Origin: Apium graveolens
Taxonomy: Eukaryota; Streptophyta; Magnoliopsida; Apiales; Apiaceae
Assembly: GCF_009905375.1 (NCBI RefSeq)
Contig: NC_133653.1
Span: forward strand, 59,895,956 to 59,959,955
Length of the DNA: 64,000 nt
Direction of reading: 5' to 3'
The notes under the pieces were generated by a model, which made no database searches, was not told the DNA's origin, and saw only the letters and a list, made by a program, of their open reading frames with translations. Of the stretch, positions 37,045-49,600 are shown piece after piece. Position numbers and translations under genes: made by a program. Every line of letters begins with the position of its first letter. Within the stretch, counting starts at the first letter, position 1.

Positions 37045-39386
37045 CTATTGGTTAGTTTTAAGGACCCAGACTTGCTTGGATCCTTTGGCCTTTTTAAGTT
37101 TGTTAGCATTTGCAGTGGATTTAATTTCAGAGTTTATGCTAACATGCTGTTTATGAGAATTTATATCAGACTTTGCATCAGAGTTTACACTAGAATGAAT
37201 AATACTAACTTTCTTCAAAGAAGGTTTTATTTGATAATAATCATAGTACAAACTATGATATTCCTTAAAAGTATAAATGGAATGCCATAAAGTACCACAA
37301 TGAAAACAAGGATTTTGTGGTTTAAACCTAACAGATTGACTCTTAACTCCTGATTTAGGAGGTAAAGAGTTTATATCTTTATTTTTCCTACAAAAAGAAG
37401 CAAGATGGTTAGAGTTTCCACAGTTGTAACATTTCTTTCTAGGAGCATTAGGAACAGGCATATAATTATTGCTTTTATTCACACCTTCCTTTCTATTCCT
37501 ATTTTTCCTAACTTCTTTTACCTTGTTCACATTTCTTATCTCTTTCAGCTTATGCTTAAGCTGCTTCTTTGTCATTAAGCCTATGTTTACTTCAGCTGGT
37601 TTATCCTGTTTTAATTTGTTAGAAGTTGACTTTTCTTTGACTTCTGTCCTAGACTCTTTCATCTTTTCAGAATCAGACTTTACAGTTTTTGCTACAAACT
37701 TAACAGGATTTACCTTTGGCTTAGCAGTCTGTTTAACAACATTTGGCTCAATTTTCACAGTTCCTTTCTCACTTTTATCATCTCCATAACCTAAGCCCTC
37801 TTTCTAGTTTCCACTACTTAGTATATCCTGAGTTGTTCTGCCAGAGTTAGTCCAAGTTCTGATGATCTCTCTTTCCTTTTCTAAATCAGTTTTTAGAGAT
37901 TCATTCAATTTTAGTACTTTATCTCTTACATACAAAGCCTCATCTCTTTCTTTCTTAGTTTGATGAAGAAAAACTAACTCCTTTTCTAAATAGTCATTTC
38001 TGTTTTTAAAAGCAAGATTTTCAGATGTTAATCTTTCACATGTTAAAGTCTGATCTCTATAACTAATGAACATGGTTTTAAGATATAATCTCAACTCAGT
38101 AATATCATCAGTATGAAAAGCATAAGTTGTTTGAGGTACCTTTAATTCAGCAGTTTCAGTATTGTTATCAGCATTTGCCATCAAGGCATAGTTCACCTCA
38201 TTTTCAGAATCTGAAGTGTCTGTCCAGCTTTTCTTCTTTGTGACAAGTGTCTTGCCTTTGTCACTTTTTCCTTTCTTGCAGTTAGGAGATATGTGGCCTC
38301 TTTCACCATAATTGTAGCATTTGACATTTGAGTTCTGTCAGACTTTCCTCCTTTGCCTTCAGACTTTTTGAACCCTTTCTTATCAGAACTTCCACCTTTT
38401 CTGGAAAACTTCTTGCCCTTTATGAATTTCATGTAGGCTATATTTTTGATACCCTTCACCATAAGAGCACACAATTACATCATCTCTGCATCAACATCCA
38501 TTTCAGGTAAACTTTCAGTTTCTGAAACATCATCATCAGAATATAATGACTCTGAATCAGACTTTATGATGAGAGCCTTTCCTTTTCCCCTCTTTGAGGC
38601 AACCACTTTAGAATATTCCTCCTCAGATTTAAGAGCAATTGTCCTTGACTTTCTTCCATGCCTCTTGCTCCTTTGATCCATCTCAAGTTCATAAGTCTTG
38701 AGCATACCATAAATTTCATCAAGAGTAGTTTCAGTAAGGTCATAGTTGTCTCTTATGGTAGTAGACTTCAAATCCCATTTTTCAGGAAGAGCTAAAAGGA
38801 ATTTTAGATTTGAATCTTCAAGATCATATCCCTTGTCCACCAGTGACAGATCATTCAAGAGTTTGACAAACCTGTCATATAAGTCAGTTAATGACTCATC
38901 AGCTTTTGAGTCAAAGTGCTCATACTCTTGAGTGAGTATAGTCCTCTTGTTCTTTTTGATTGTATCAGTTCCCTGGCATCTTGTCTCCAAAGCATCCCAT
39001 ATCTCCTTTGCAGTCTTGCATCCAATTACCCTGTTTGACATGACATTATCAATGGCACTATGCAGTAAATGCCTTACCCTTGCATCCTTGGCAATAGATG
39101 AGATGTCTTCAGCTGTGTAATCACCTTTCTCCTTTGGTATGGACTTTGCTGGTTGATCAGCAACTGCAACAGAGAGCTTGGTAGGCTTATATGGTCCTTC
39201 ATTAATCCTATCAAGGTATTATGGATCTGTAGCTTCCAGAAACATAGCCATCTTCACTTTTCATATGGGATACTCAGAAGGTCTTAGTATGGGAACCCTA
39301 ATAGTCTCATATCAACTGTGGGTTTGAGTGTTTTGAGTTTCTTGAGTTTTGGTGGGCTTGGTTGGAGTTTGTGTTTCTTCAGACAT
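37045..39386 (-). pseudogene. gag: S2 gag (broken)
   Basis: It starts at the ATG 39386 (Met-Ser-Glu-Glu-Thr). The DUF4219 and UBN2 copia-gag domains (39310-38640) are interrupted by three stops before 39200, one of them replacing a Trp. A stop at 38475 and a frameshift near 38335 follow. The first zinc knuckle (near 38325-38285) has Tyr for its second Cys. The second knuckle (Cys-Tyr-Asn-Cys-Gly, near 37425) is intact, and the third (Cys-Phe-His-Cys-Gly, near 37305) lacks its final Cys. A stop at 37804 splits the C-terminal part, which is Lys-rich. Confidence 0.88.
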
Positions 39387-39425
39387 GATTGTTTGGATCT
39401 TTACTGTATGTGTGTTAACAGAAAA

Positions 39426-39437
39426 GCTCTGATACCA
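39426..39437 (-). other. Primer binding site of S2 (initiator tRNA-Met)
   Basis: The minus strand reads TGGTATCAGAGC, a perfect match to the usual plant initiator-Met primer site, two bases from the 5' LTR. Confidence 0.92.
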
Positions 39438-39439
39438 CT

Positions 39440-40017
39440 TGTTAGGTCACACAACACTGTAGAAGGGGGTTGAATACAGTGTTTATATAATCAAATCAAT
39501 TTAAACACAAGTATGTAACAAAGATCAAGTATATTTAATAAACTCGGTTACAATATGAACTGTTGTTCTCTCTCAGTGATGAACAAATATCACTAAGAGC
39601 TGCTAGGTTACAATGAATAATGTTTCTCGATAATGATAACACATATAGTGTAAACCCTAAGCTGTGTTTATATAGTACACAGTTATAAGATATATTCTAA
39701 TTGATATGGAATATAATTCTGTCTCTTAATATATATAAATCAGATATCTTCTACAAGTCTTCTAGTCTTCTAACTGTTTCCATGCATATCTTCTATTGTT
39801 TTAGTCTTGATCTTCTCCTGTAAGTCAGCCGCATTCCTTATCTGAAAGTCTTCCCAAACTTAAGTACTGATATGTATCTTCTGACGACTTAAGTTCTGAT
39901 ATTAAGTTCTGACTTCAGTAAGTTCTGATTTTCAGTAAGTCCTGATATGTCCTGTTGTTAAGTTTTGAAAACTAAACACAAATCATATTAGACATGACAT
40001 CTCAAATATATCTAACA
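39440..40017 (-). mobile_element. 5' LTR of S2
   Basis: 578 bp; on the minus strand it starts TGTTAGATATATTTGAGATG and ends CCTAACA. The TATA box CTATATAAAC is at about 39667-39675 on the minus strand. ATATT follows at 40018-40022. Confidence 0.94.
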
Positions 40018-40514
40018 ATATTCTTTTCCAACCAATGATAGATCATTCAAAAGTGTCAAAAATCTATCATATATATCAGTAATTGACTCATCTGCCTTGG
40101 CATCAGATTGCTCATATTATTGCACAAGAACAGCTCTTCTTTTTTTCTTTATTGCCATTGTACCTTGGCATTGTGTCTCCAAGGCATCCCATATCTCCTT
40201 TTCGGTCTTGCAGGAAATCACTGTTTGACATCACATTGTCCAAAATGTTGTGCATAATATTCTTGACTTTAACATCCTTAAGCATTGCAGCTTTTTCAGG
40301 ATGTGACCACTTTGATCTTTCCTTCATGACATAGTGTTCAGGAGCATCTACACATAGCCACAATTTTCATAGGGTATGGAGGTCCTGTTTTGATGATATC
40401 AATATACGAATCATCAATAGATTCAAGGAACATCAACATCTTTACTCTCCATGTAGAGTAATCCACTTTCTTCAGAATGGGAATTTTCATGCCTTCGTAC
40501 TTACTTCCTGGCAT
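40018..40514 (-). pseudogene. gag: S1 gag, N-terminal part
   Basis: It starts at the ATG at 40514 (Met-Pro-Gly-Ser-Lys). A DUF4219-like start (Tyr-Ser-Thr-Trp) is followed by UBN2-type sequence. Frame changes near 40350 and 40210 break it. S2 is inserted at its lower end; gag resumes at 27639. Confidence 0.82.
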
Positions 40515-40547
40515 CTTGACCTTTGCAAATTAACAGTTAATTTGACC

Positions 40548-40559
40548 GCTCTAATACCA
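40548..40559 (-). other. Primer binding site of S1
   Basis: TGGTATTAGAGC on the minus strand, one base off the usual initiator-Met site (C to T), two bases from the 5' LTR. Confidence 0.85.
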
Positions 40560-40561
40560 CT

Positions 40562-41124
40562 TGTTGCCCAGTAAAATAATTGTTTAAGGGGGGTTGGATA
40601 TATTTACTAAACAAATGGATGTATTATTAAAGTAAAGTAAGAACAGATGAATCAAATAACAGTTTATATTGATCTTTAATAAACTGTTACAAAACTCTCT
40701 CAAGAACAAGATTCTTAAGAGCTACTAGGTTATGTGAATATTCGAGTACAGCTCTTATATTGTGATAACCTATTCTGTGTTTATATACTACACAGCTACA
40801 ATCAGTCCTCTATCAGTTACAAGATATGTTACAGTATAATTCTAACACTTTTCATGCATATATAAATCAACTACGATACTATAAATCAGCCACTTCTGAT
40901 TTATCTCGCGGTCGTGACTTATCATACAAGTCATTCTCAACGGATAGCCTGATCAACTGATATATGCCGTAGCTTCAACGGATAATCAATTAAATATATC
41001 AATGGATGACTATAGATTGTCAATGGATGATAACAAAGCTTCAAACGGATAATCATATCACATCAGTTGATCATAGCCTGATTGTTAGATGGATCCTAAT
41101 TCTTGACTTAGCCAATTCTCACCA
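40562..41124 (-). mobile_element. 5' LTR of Sirevirus S1
   Basis: 563 bp, homologous to 1199-1774. The minus strand starts TGGTGAGAATTGGC, where the 3' LTR has TGTTGAAAATTGGC. The TATA box TATATAAAC is at about 40780-40788. It is followed by the target duplication AATAA at 41125-41129. Confidence 0.9.
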
Positions 41125-41129
41125 AATAA

Positions 41130-41693
41130 ACTTGCCTTAGTTTATTTCCCACTTGCGCCTAGAGGAGAACAATTCCATACTTAAAATATTTTCTAGATTT
41201 TTCAAAATAAAACCTAAATTTTTTCCTGTTCTAATTCCCATTGTACTGTTTCAACTTGATTTCTTATGTATTGATTAAATCAGCCCTTTTTTGATGTGCT
41301 AACGCTTCATGTAATGGTCTGGTTCACAAGCGACTTGCACTAAATTGGTCTTACTTAATCTTCTTTTACAATTCTGAACTGATACAGCCTGTTGGTCATT
41401 CATTGCTTCAATCACTGAAATCCTTGATCTTTGAATACAGAGATCAATAAATTTCATTTTCTCTAGAAGTCCTTTGACATTTTATTCTTCGTGGAAACTT
41501 GAACATATTAATGAACTTTCTTCCATGACCTGGTTACGGACTTAAAACATTAATTCCATTTTTTGATTCTTTGTATTTATCCACTCTTCATCTTCAGGGT
41601 TCATGTGTTTTATAGTCAATATTATTAATTTTTTTATATTTCATCTTGAGTTATATTTCCTCTATTATATATTACGTTACATTATGCTTTACA
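41130..41693 (-). mobile_element. Proximal part of the 3' LTR of old Sirevirus S0
   Basis: On the minus strand it starts TGTAAAGCATAATG directly after a GGGGGAGAT purine tract (41694-41704), the junction expected for a Sirevirus 3' LTR. It continues past S1 into 648-1198. It is old: no partner LTR is in the window, and the neighbouring env-like ORF is broken. Confidence 0.65.
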
Positions 41694-41704
41694 ATCTCCC
41701 CCTA
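41694..41704 (-). other. Polypurine tract of S0
   Basis: AGGGGGAGATT on the minus strand, right before the LTR start. 41705-41795 is S0 3' untranslated sequence that resumes at 43905-43996 once the 41796-43904 element is removed. Confidence 0.65.
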
Positions 41705-41795
41705 TTTATTTGTTAGAGTTTGACAAGCAAATCCCTAAAGGATAACTCAACTGAAAATAAGAAAAAGTGCGTACTGAAAACATAGAATAATATTA

Positions 41796-43904
41796 TGGTC
41801 TGTTTGGATGCAATCATTTCATTTGAAATGATAGATTTGGTCCAAATATCCTGTTTGGATAAATATAGAATTTGGATTTGAATTTGGGCCAAATTCTTAC
41901 TAATTAAAAAGAGAGCCCAAAAGTGAGAATTTTAAATTACCATCTTATACTTGTCATTTGGAATTAATAATACCCCAAAATATTAACCTATATATCGCGA
42001 CACTCCCCTCTCCCTCCGAGTCTCTCTCTCTCTCTATCTCTCTCTCTCTCTCTATCTTTTTCTCTCTTCCCTCTTCCAATTTCGTCACTTCACGAGGTAT
42101 GTATGTATCCATTTGCATATAACATCTAATTAATTAAAATTGTATCAAACACACATAATTATTTCAATAAAATTGGATATGTTTGCTCATTAAATAAAAT
42201 GGGTGATTTGTTCAATTAATTTTGTAGTTCGAAGGAGAAATCAGCTTCAGCTCAGAGGTAAGTATATAAATTTTAACCTTGATATTTTACTTGTGTTGAT
42301 TTGTACCCTGTATATTAGAACTTAGTTTGATGATTAAGTTTTTTGATGTAGTATCTTGAATTGGATTAATATTATTAATAGTGAAAATGTGAAAGAAGTT
42401 TGTGATGACATGGTGGGTTTAGGGAAAGTTTGTGCTCAGTTCAAGAATTGTAAATAATGAACTTTAGATAGGGCACCGGAATGTGGCACCTTTTATCCGA
42501 GACGGAATTTAAGATTTTGAACATGTATGATAAAATTGTTCCTTCGATACTTTTTATTAATGTATCTTTATTTTGGTAATTTAATTTAAGTTACGATTTA
42601 CGAATATTTAGTTGTGTTCTTATGAGAAATTATTACCTCCCTTCACCTACTACTAGTTTAAAATTTAGAGTAATAATTATTACTCTTTATGTAGTTATCA
42701 CTATCTCAATATCTCAATGAAATTTTCAAATGATCAAGATAACCTTGCCCTGTAATTTTGTTTATGCTACAACTAATTTTCCTTTTGTGTTTTGTGTTGA
42801 AATCTAAATAGCTTATCACTGTTTAGTGTTGACACTGCAGAAGAACCTGATAATCTGATTAATTCCAGTTTTATTATTAAGAGCTTCATTGTCACAAAAC
42901 TTTTTTATTATAAAAATATAAGTTTGAAACCATGACAGCTTAGGTCTATTAGTTTATATTTATTGTTTATTCAGTTTCTATTTCCAGTTTTGCAGGTTCT
43001 GAAGACAAGAAAGACAACTGATGATTCAGCCAACTAGTCAGCAGCTAACTGGTCAGCAGCCAAATGCTCAAGCTTTCCAGGCTTATTTCTAACCACCTGA
43101 TGAGTGATCTCACATGTTGTTTTTAACTTGATTATTTTATTATGGAATTTTTATATTTTTGCGATTGTAATATTTTGGTGGGTATTAGGTTTTGTGACTT
43201 ACAAGCTTATACTTTATTTAGACCTTGGTATTGGATTTGACATAGGTTCTAAAAGTTAAGAAGATTTTCATAAATTGTGATATTGGTGACGCGACTCAGA
43301 ATTCCAAGGGTCTGGATGCATAAGTTAACAAGCCGGCATTAATTACTGGCATCTGGACTTTATTGTTTTGATGATGATAACTTTTGATGATTGCTTAATC
43401 TTTCCCAATCTGCTACAATGGCTGCACAAAGGAGATTTGAAGATGAAATTTAGTGTGTTGTAAATCTTATAATATGGAGGAAGAAGAAATTAATGATGTT
43501 TTATTGCAGAAACCGGTGGACCGAGGATCTAGAAGCTCGAGGAATTTTAATGATTCATGTTAATAGGTTAGATTCAGTATCTAGAAAAAGAAGTAGTGAA
43601 ATTATATTGGTAATAACTTTATATTATCTCATGATATTCTGATGATCCTTGATCTTGTGAAGTTGAGTGCGATCTAGATGAGAAGTTACGAATATCATAT
43701 CATATATTTAAAATGTATGTTAAGTGGTTTTTGATTAAATATTAAATTGAATTTTAAATGAAATTCTTATCATTACCAAACACCATTGGAATTTAAAATC
43801 CAGAATTTGAAAATTATTACACTTTCCAAACAAAAGTTTTGAATTCAAAATTCCTAAACTAAATTCCACTATTTGAAACGAAATTCGCGTTTTCAAACGC
43901 AATC
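41796..43904. mobile_element. 2.1-kb element with imperfect inverted ends, possibly non-autonomous PIF/Harbinger type
   Basis: The left end (TGGTCTGTTTGGATGCAATC, then ATTTCATTTGAAAT) and the reverse complement of the right end (GATTGCGTTTG, then ATTTCGTTTCAAAT) are alike, and TTA flanks both (41793-41795, 43905-43907). A 3-bp TTA duplication and a GTTTG-rich end suit PIF/Harbinger. No transposase ORF is seen. Inside are a CT microsatellite (42021-42057), several AG/GTAAGT-like splice sites (for example 42260) and a 23-codon Gln-rich ORF (43021-43092), so it may carry a piece of a host transcription unit. Assignment is tentative. Confidence 0.45.
42021..42057. repeat. CT microsatellite
   Basis: A (TC)n run with two interruptions, in a position like a plant 5' leader. 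Confidence 0.85.
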
Positions 43905-43996
43905 TTAAATGTATTATGGATTACATATACAATTCCAAATTTCTTAAATTACAAGTTACAAAGATAAGAAGTGTTCCTCTAGTCTAAATAAATAAA

Positions 43997-44396
43997 CTAA
44001 GTCTTCTTGGTCTTTCTTTTCTTCAGCTTCTTAACTTGACTACCTCCTCCTTCCTGAGTAGATTCAGCCTGAAAAAACTTTCTTTTGGTAGCTTTCTTCT
44101 TGGGATCTGATGCCTGTGTACAGTCTGGATGAGATGCTTCTTTCTCCTTTTCTTTCAGTCTATTCAGAAGTTCATTCAATCTAGCTTGAACAAAATCACG
44201 AGCTTCAATTTCAAGTGCATTCCTGAATGGTGGATTGTACATTTCTTTGAGCATCAGCTGAAGATACCTGATATTAACAACTCTATGAAAAAGAATGAAC
44301 AATAACGTTGATTTTCTTGCCATTACAAAGACATTTATCCTTTTAAGAAAGTCTTGTAATCCTTTCTTGTTGTTCACAGACTCTTCTTCCAACGCT
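43997..44396 (-). pseudogene. Env-like ORF of S0, C-terminal fragment
   Basis: Minus-strand open frame ending in a very Lys-rich tail (stop at 43997). It carries a helix with Glu-Ala-Arg-Asp-Phe and a charged Leu-Lys-Glu-Lys-Glu segment, similar in kind to the ends of the S1 and S2 env-like ORFs. It is cut at 44396 by the insertion of LTR A, so its upstream part is outside the window. Confidence 0.6.
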
Positions 44397-46643
44397 TGTG
44401 ACAGCCTCAACCCCGGGGTCAGGAGTTGACGTAACGAACATTATCAAACCACAAATAATACAACATAAACACGACCTCTTTAACAAGATCTTTTTCAGGT
44501 TTAAGTATGAATTAGGCTACATATCTATTATAACCAAACTTATTTAACACATCTGACACAACTATCTTATTATAGCAACTCAACAGACCACATCTGGTCT
44601 GACACAACTACCTCAGAGGAGCCTGGTACAGTAGGAACTGGAACTCTACCCTGACTACGACGGAAGGGTCTCCTAGGCATCTGAAATAATTATATATAAA
44701 ATATTCTGTAAGGGTGAGCAATCAATTTCTCAGCAGAACCACTATATGAATAACAAGTAAAACAATTTAAACTAAACAGCTATAGGAACAGATTTATAAA
44801 GCAGTAAAGCAGTAACCTGTAAATCATTTCGAACCTCTATTAAAGCAAAACAACATTAAACTGGATATCACTGACTAGCATGCTCTTTATAAAACAAATG
44901 TAGTTATGTACTGTGTAAACACCAGAGTCCAATTTTAGCATGTTATTCACATTTATATCTCAATTGTATAAATCACTTGTTCCGTTACGGGAACCACAAA
45001 ATCAAATCAGATACGTAATGGACATGTGAAGACAGCTGATCAGGCTATCAACACCAGACGGCTCCATCTGCCATCTTACAACCTGTTCCGGAACTCAGAG
45101 ATTAGCTAGGTCTCTCATATACTAGACTAACCGGTTAAGTAATGCGCGCAACCGAATTAGCCGCTTACCCAACCACAATAGGCCACTCTGGCCTCTATCT
45201 ATCCAATATCTAATCATTTTTATCCAGTTTTCAAATCACTTGTACCTATCTCAGTTTAAAACAGTTCCTTTAACAGCACACATAAATTTTGTTCACAAAA
45301 TCATTTTTAGTTGGAGATAGGTACCTTTTCGAAGTTACTTTTCCCCAAAACAGATTTTAAATCAATAATTATAACTACAGGGGATACGTAACTTAAAACG
45401 TTTCTGTTCCTTCTTTAAAATAAAATAACAGTTCATTCATATATACTGAACCATAAAAGTATGGTCAGGGGTACTTGCCTTGCAGAGCTTTACAACTATT
45501 ACCGATGGACCTTGGACCGATTTGGACGCTCGGCTTTATCGTCTAACTATTAGACTATCTTAGATCCGACTTCAATATTCAGGTCCTTCGATTGGAACCT
45601 TGCTAAACATGTCGACTCATCACTAGGCTATCTTTAGTCCGATGTCAACTCCCGGGTCTTTTGACTAGAACCTACAGAGTCGAAATATCCTAAGTTAGAC
45701 GACAAGTTATGCTTGACATATCCTCACTATCAATTCTACCCAAACGATATCAAATCCCGACTCGTAAGTATACGTATTACTATCATACACATAACCACTA
45801 GGGTTCACACATTCGGAACTCAGTTCGATAATCATTTTCATAAAATACGTACAACTATCGTTTCAGAAGATAGTGTTGTCGAATATTTTACAAAATATTT
45901 TATCACGACATGCAAGTATGTTCTGTAAAATACTTATTTATAATTATATAAGTATATACGTTCGACTAGTAATCCCGATAATTACAGAATATGTTCCCGT
46001 ATTTTTTGAAATTAATTTTTGAAAAATCGGGTAGCGTTTCCTCTATTTATCGGACTACCCGTCGAAACGTAATCGACGCAAATTTCACAACGCAATCCAA
46101 ATAATCTCGAAACTTCATATTTAACTACCGCTTTTATTTTGAAAATTATAAAATAGAATTTATAATTTGATATTTTTTTATCAAGAAGATACTGAAAATC
46201 GGAATTTTTAAATCATAACCCGAGGGAAGTTAAATTTTCCCGAAACAAAACACAACCCAATACAACAGGCAACAACACCCATAAACATGCGCCACCACCA
46301 CTCACCGGAAAATGATGAGGGGCGGTGACGGGCACAACACCAGAAAAATAGACTGAAATATATACATATGTATACACATAAATGTACACACGTCTGAGCA
46401 GCAAGAATCGAGCAAAAACAGCCGTACCAGAAACACAGCGGCGACTCGCATGAAAAATAGCGATAGGGACGGCAGAGGGATAGAAGAACAGAGGATGGGG
46501 GAGAGAAAGGAGGAATCAAATAGAGAAAACAGGGAGAGGGTGAGAGATACCCGAACTTCGAATTGATTTTACTATCAATCTTCCGTCCACTTGAATCTAC
46601 AGTGATATGGTTGATAAATCTTGATTCTACTTGTCACGAGTTT
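44397..46643 (-). mobile_element. LTR A, Tekay-like, 3' part, interrupted by LTR B
   Basis: It begins TGTGACAGCCTCAACCCCGG on the plus strand; the CCCCGGGGTCAG block is like the ends of the Tekay LTR and the solo LTR read in reverse. It has no pol. The sequence up to 46643 has the AT-rich, long-LTR character of the group, with a CT-rich leader-like part on the minus strand at 46420-46560. Its other end must lie to the right of the window because LTR B, Tat and Athila are nested in it. Solo LTR or part of a full element cannot be decided. Confidence 0.65.
44570..44680 (-). CDS. Short LTR-borne ORF in LTR A with Arg-rich start
   Basis: 36 codons starting MPRRPFRRSQGR, located about 280 bases from the LTR end, a comparable position to the short ORF in the Tekay LTR. 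It is preceded on the minus strand by GCTCAC and a TTTCAG. Codon 23 is GAG followed by GTAG, as in the Tekay ORF. No known family; expression is unproven. Confidence 0.3.
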   Translation of the reverse strand: MPRRPFRRSQGRVPVPTVPGSSEVVVSDQMWSVELL

Positions 46644-49600
46644 TGTGGCGCCCCAAAATCCGGGGTCAGGGATCTCGGAGGTCATGTCATCTCAATAACT
46701 ATAAACCACATACCTCGCATCATAACATATAAATACTCACACTTTATGACCCCACACTTATCACACACACACACTTACAGGTTATTATCTTGGAAACGAA
46801 CCATTCATTACTAGAGTAAATCAAACCACAAAGCGATAATTATTACAACCCGAAAGTAATTAAGTCTTGCCGAGGAATAACCTTTAAGGCTAGTCCGTCA
46901 GCCAAATATACATTTCTTATTTATTACTTCACATAAGTCATACTTATAAATAAGCCGAACTAAAAACAATTGAAAACCAATCCAACTTATTCGGTCTAGC
47001 TGTGGTACAACACCAAACAACCTATGGAACAGTTGGTCGTTTCCTACCCATTTCCTAGCTGTGTGTCTCATGGTAGGCATCTTGATTCACTGTTGTGTTG
47101 TGTCAATTTAAGAAAACAAGTGTGAGCTATAATGCCCAACATAATAATGTACAGTATGAAAATGACTGTATGATAAACTCACGTAAAACATCATATATGA
47201 TAATTATGTTTTATTCGAAAATAGTTTTCCTTGGTGATACACACCTTCTTATGAAAACAATTCTTTAGTGGATTTATTATCCTGCGAATACCTTAATGGT
47301 AAACCTAGCACCTAGGCCTGGGTTACGGTATTGCATCACAATTCCAATTGGAAGAATAGGACATTCACTGGAGCCACTGCATACAATGATCAGTCATACT
47401 ACGATAATAGTAACCTTTTCTACTAGTAGAAGGACGACACCTTCGTATCCCGGTTATCACCCTTGCCGCATACAGGCTATGTGTCCTCATTTCGGGTATA
47501 CACACACTTCGCAGGTGCTTAGGTACATATAGTACCGTCTCCTACGGTACCGGTAGTCTATCCAATACATGAAGTACTTGGATCCTACCCCTCCCGTGTC
47601 CTTAAGGAAATCCTATCATATACTTGGAATCATCGAACTATATCGAAGTTTCCCAAGCGTTTTGCTTGTTGATAGGCGCAACTTTACCTCATATATATAT
47701 ATGTTTATGTACTTTTGAAAGTTTTCGGAGGAAGTACTAAGGATGTGAGTTGACCGTTGTCAACAGATAAGTAAATAAAGGGGAGTTCCTTGTGAAACTA
47801 TATTCAAATATTTAAAATAAGTCGAGATAATATTCTGCGATGATCTGAAATTATTCGAATGATTTTCCGAAAATCAGAAGTATTTTAGATCAGGTTTTAT
47901 GATTTTTAAATCATAAATAAATCTTTTAATAAATAATTAAATATTAATCGATAAATAATTAAACCTCGAATGAGTTTACTTTAAAAGAATATTTAAAATA
48001 ATATTCCTCAACTAATTTATGTTTCCTTAATATTTAATCGAGTTTGAAATAAATATTCACTGGAGAATACTTCCTCCATAATACATGAATCGTTAATAAA
48101 TATTTCTTAATCGAACGATAAAGTATAGTTGAGGGAATACTCTCTTTAGAAATCATTTTTAATAAAAGTTCGAGGTGTTTAATATTTCGTAAGTGGACGT
48201 TGAGTCCTTTAAAACGTACTACTATAGACTTTTAATTGTCCTATAATATCACCGGAATGATTCCCGGGTTTTTATCTTAAATCCCGACCGACTCTCGGTC
48301 TTATAATTATACGTCACGCTTAAAGCGGAATTAAACATTTTACGATATATATGTATCGTACAACATCGTTACATTATGCAAAAAATTCAATTATTACGTA
48401 TCATGGCAAGCATGGTATTTATGCAATGATAATAAAACAATCCTTTCACAACACAACAGTAAATGGAGTTGGGTCCGTATACTTTCCTGGGTATCTCGAG
48501 GTGAAGCATGCTCTAGGTTCCGCTCGAAAATCTATAATCATAAACAAAATTCGTTTTGTTAGGTCCCGTTCTAATTTACGGCGACTCACACTCATGCGCT
48601 ACTTATTATGCACCCTCTCAACTTATATTACTCTTATTATTCCTTTAAGTCCTTGTTCTTGTTATGGTCGCTTCCTTTTTCAAAGTATCTTATGTCCGTT
48701 TTCATTTTCGTCGCCGGCTCCGCTTATGGATTCTACGGTTTTCTAATCGCGCGGTCTCGGCTCCGATATTTTTATAAAATTGAAAAATCATTTTTTTTAC
48801 TTGAAATTGTTATGGAAGTTAGGAAACTCAATTTACTACTCTCTGTAAAAATTTCATGATTTATGAACATTTTTAAGTCGATCCTTTTTATTTCAAAGTT
48901 CGTAATTCGTAGCAGTTTTTGTTGCTTAAATCACTTTTAGTAAAACGGTCATAACTTTTAATCCGTAAATCAGAATCAAGGGATTCAAGCTCCTAAACGA
49001 TCCTTATAAAATTTTCTATCATAATCAAGGTTTATTTTTAAAGAAACTATAGTTTACATCTTCGGGACTTTCTGCAGAAACTTAAAGTTACGTTTTGTTC
49101 ATTTTAGCAAGATTACGGTTACGATCGGAGTTTCGTTTATGCCTTAAATCTTTATACTACCACCAACAATCAACATATCATCATCACCACACTAACTCCT
49201 CTCAAGAACATTATGTTCTTGAGGAAACAACAATCAACCCTAAATCTACTTAGCTAAACATCAAGATTACAACAATACTTCCACCAGAACTAGGTTTACA
49301 ACTATATTATAAAAGGATCTTGAACTGAAATTTTAAATAAGGTTGGGTCAAAGATTTATACCTTTCTTGAGAGCTTGAGATGTGTTCTTGATGATGGTGA
49401 AGTATTGGGATTGCTTAGTATATTTTTGGAACCTAAAACAGCCATTAAAATTAAGAAACCAAAGAAGAGTTACTATTCACACTATTCACTATCATCTTTG
49501 TTGAATTTATTTCACCCATCAAACCTTGATAAAAAGAGCTCAAAGATTTGTTTTACCTTAGTTTAGGTGGTATGAAGCTTGAGAATTAATGGGAGGATTA

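Larger units (their letters stand above)
27645..40017 (-). mobile_element. Sirevirus element S2, full length but decayed, inserted in S1 gag
   Basis: LTRs at 39440-40017 (5') and 27645-28191 (3'), with target duplication ATATT at 27640-27644 and 40018-40022. The order on the minus strand is primer site, gag, protease, integrase, RT, RNase H, a 1.5-kb spacer and a long env-like ORF, the layout of the Sirevirus lineage. The integrase-before-RT order proves Ty1/copia. LTRs differ at roughly 6% of the first 185 positions by eye. Every ORF has stops or frameshifts. Confidence 0.95.
1199..41124 (-). mobile_element. Sirevirus-type Ty1/copia element S1, interrupted by two later insertions
   Basis: Matching LTRs lie at 1199-1774 (3' LTR) and 40562-41124 (5' LTR), flanked by the 5-bp target duplication AATAA at 1194-1198 and 41125-41129. 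An initiator-Met-type primer site lies inside the 5' LTR and a purine tract inside the 3' LTR. Removing the Tekay element (3931-21030) and S2 (27645-40017) leaves about 10.5 kb: gag, no protease/integrase/RT/RNase H, and a broken env-like ORF. Part of this is present twice in tandem. The element cannot encode its own mobility. Confidence 0.9.

Noticed and set aside
46208..46519. 103-codon Cys-rich minus-strand ORF as a secreted peptide
   Set aside because: Hydrophobic and Cys-rich, but it lies in a CT-rich leader-like part of LTR A and overlaps another open frame; coding is not supported.
48351..48859. Two overlapping open frames (131 and 83 codons)
   Set aside because: They lie in the AT-rich LTR B with no homology I recognise and no leader; most likely random.
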